A stretch of DNA of 6,217 nucleotides from an uncultured Aliarcobacter sp. GTDB taxonomy: Bacteria > Campylobacterota > Campylobacteria > Campylobacterales > Arcobacteraceae. Below the pieces are notes generated by a model. The model searched no databases, was not told the DNA's origin, and saw nothing but the letters and a program-made list of their open reading frames with translations. Of the stretch, positions 6,195 to 6,217 are shown piece by piece (position 1 is the stretch's first letter; every line of letters starts with the position of its first letter). The position numbers were made by a program, and so were the translations under genes. Location of the stretch: positions 1 to 6,217 of the forward strand of contig CANRCH010000101.1 in NCBI GenBank assembly GCA_947629065.1. Reading direction: 5' to 3'.

Positions 6195-6217
6195 ACAGCC
6201 CATAAATAGGCACTTTT

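Noticed and set aside
1..6217. tRNA, rRNA, CRISPR array, insertion sequence, attachment site
   Set aside because: No cloverleaf, regularly spaced repeats, transposase or integrase motifs, or long flanking repeats were found on reading both strands.

Overview
The window looks like a piece of a Campylobacterota chromosome, most like the Arcobacter/Aliarcobacter group. The evidence is the strong A+T bias, tightly packed genes with zero-gap junctions, a Gram-negative envelope gene set (murA, kdsA), and a murA + unknown gene + divergent EamA transporter arrangement that I recall from other members of the phylum. The genus is inference; there is no rRNA or other marker here.

Left block (1-2591, minus strand): murA, the first committed step of peptidoglycan synthesis, leads a run of three genes. 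Its stop codon directly abuts the start of a 355-residue protein, and a membrane-anchored protein follows 1 base later and runs off the left edge. The 355-residue protein is the most interesting single gene. By eye it has the fold layout of a fumarate reductase iron-sulfur subunit fused to an HdrB-like CCG domain (a TfrB-like layout), yet every cysteine expected to ligate a cluster is replaced.

Centre (2592-4429, plus strand): a short divergent promoter region separates murA from an EamA/DMT-family ten-helix transporter. The transporter's true start is probably an internal TTG at 2693 behind a strong Shine-Dalgarno sequence. A hairpin follows, then kdsA, which makes Kdo-8-phosphate for the lipid A inner core. 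KdsA has the cysteine of the metal-dependent class.

Right block (4440-6092, plus strand): 10 bases after kdsA comes a two-gene unit, an unrecognised 362-residue soluble protein and a Nudix hydrolase of the ADP-ribose-pyrophosphatase type. The two genes abut as TAG-ATG. From memory, kdsA in relatives is usually followed by ribH and nusB, so this pair may be an insertion at the end of the kdsA unit. It is the best candidate for an undescribed system, possibly a protein/Nudix pair acting on a nucleotide metabolite, but its function cannot be read from the sequence.

Right end (6093-6217): a strong bidirectional-looking hairpin, then a plus-strand TATAAT promoter candidate, with a competing short open frame on the minus strand that reaches the edge. 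I saw no tRNA, rRNA, insertion sequence, CRISPR array or long repeat.
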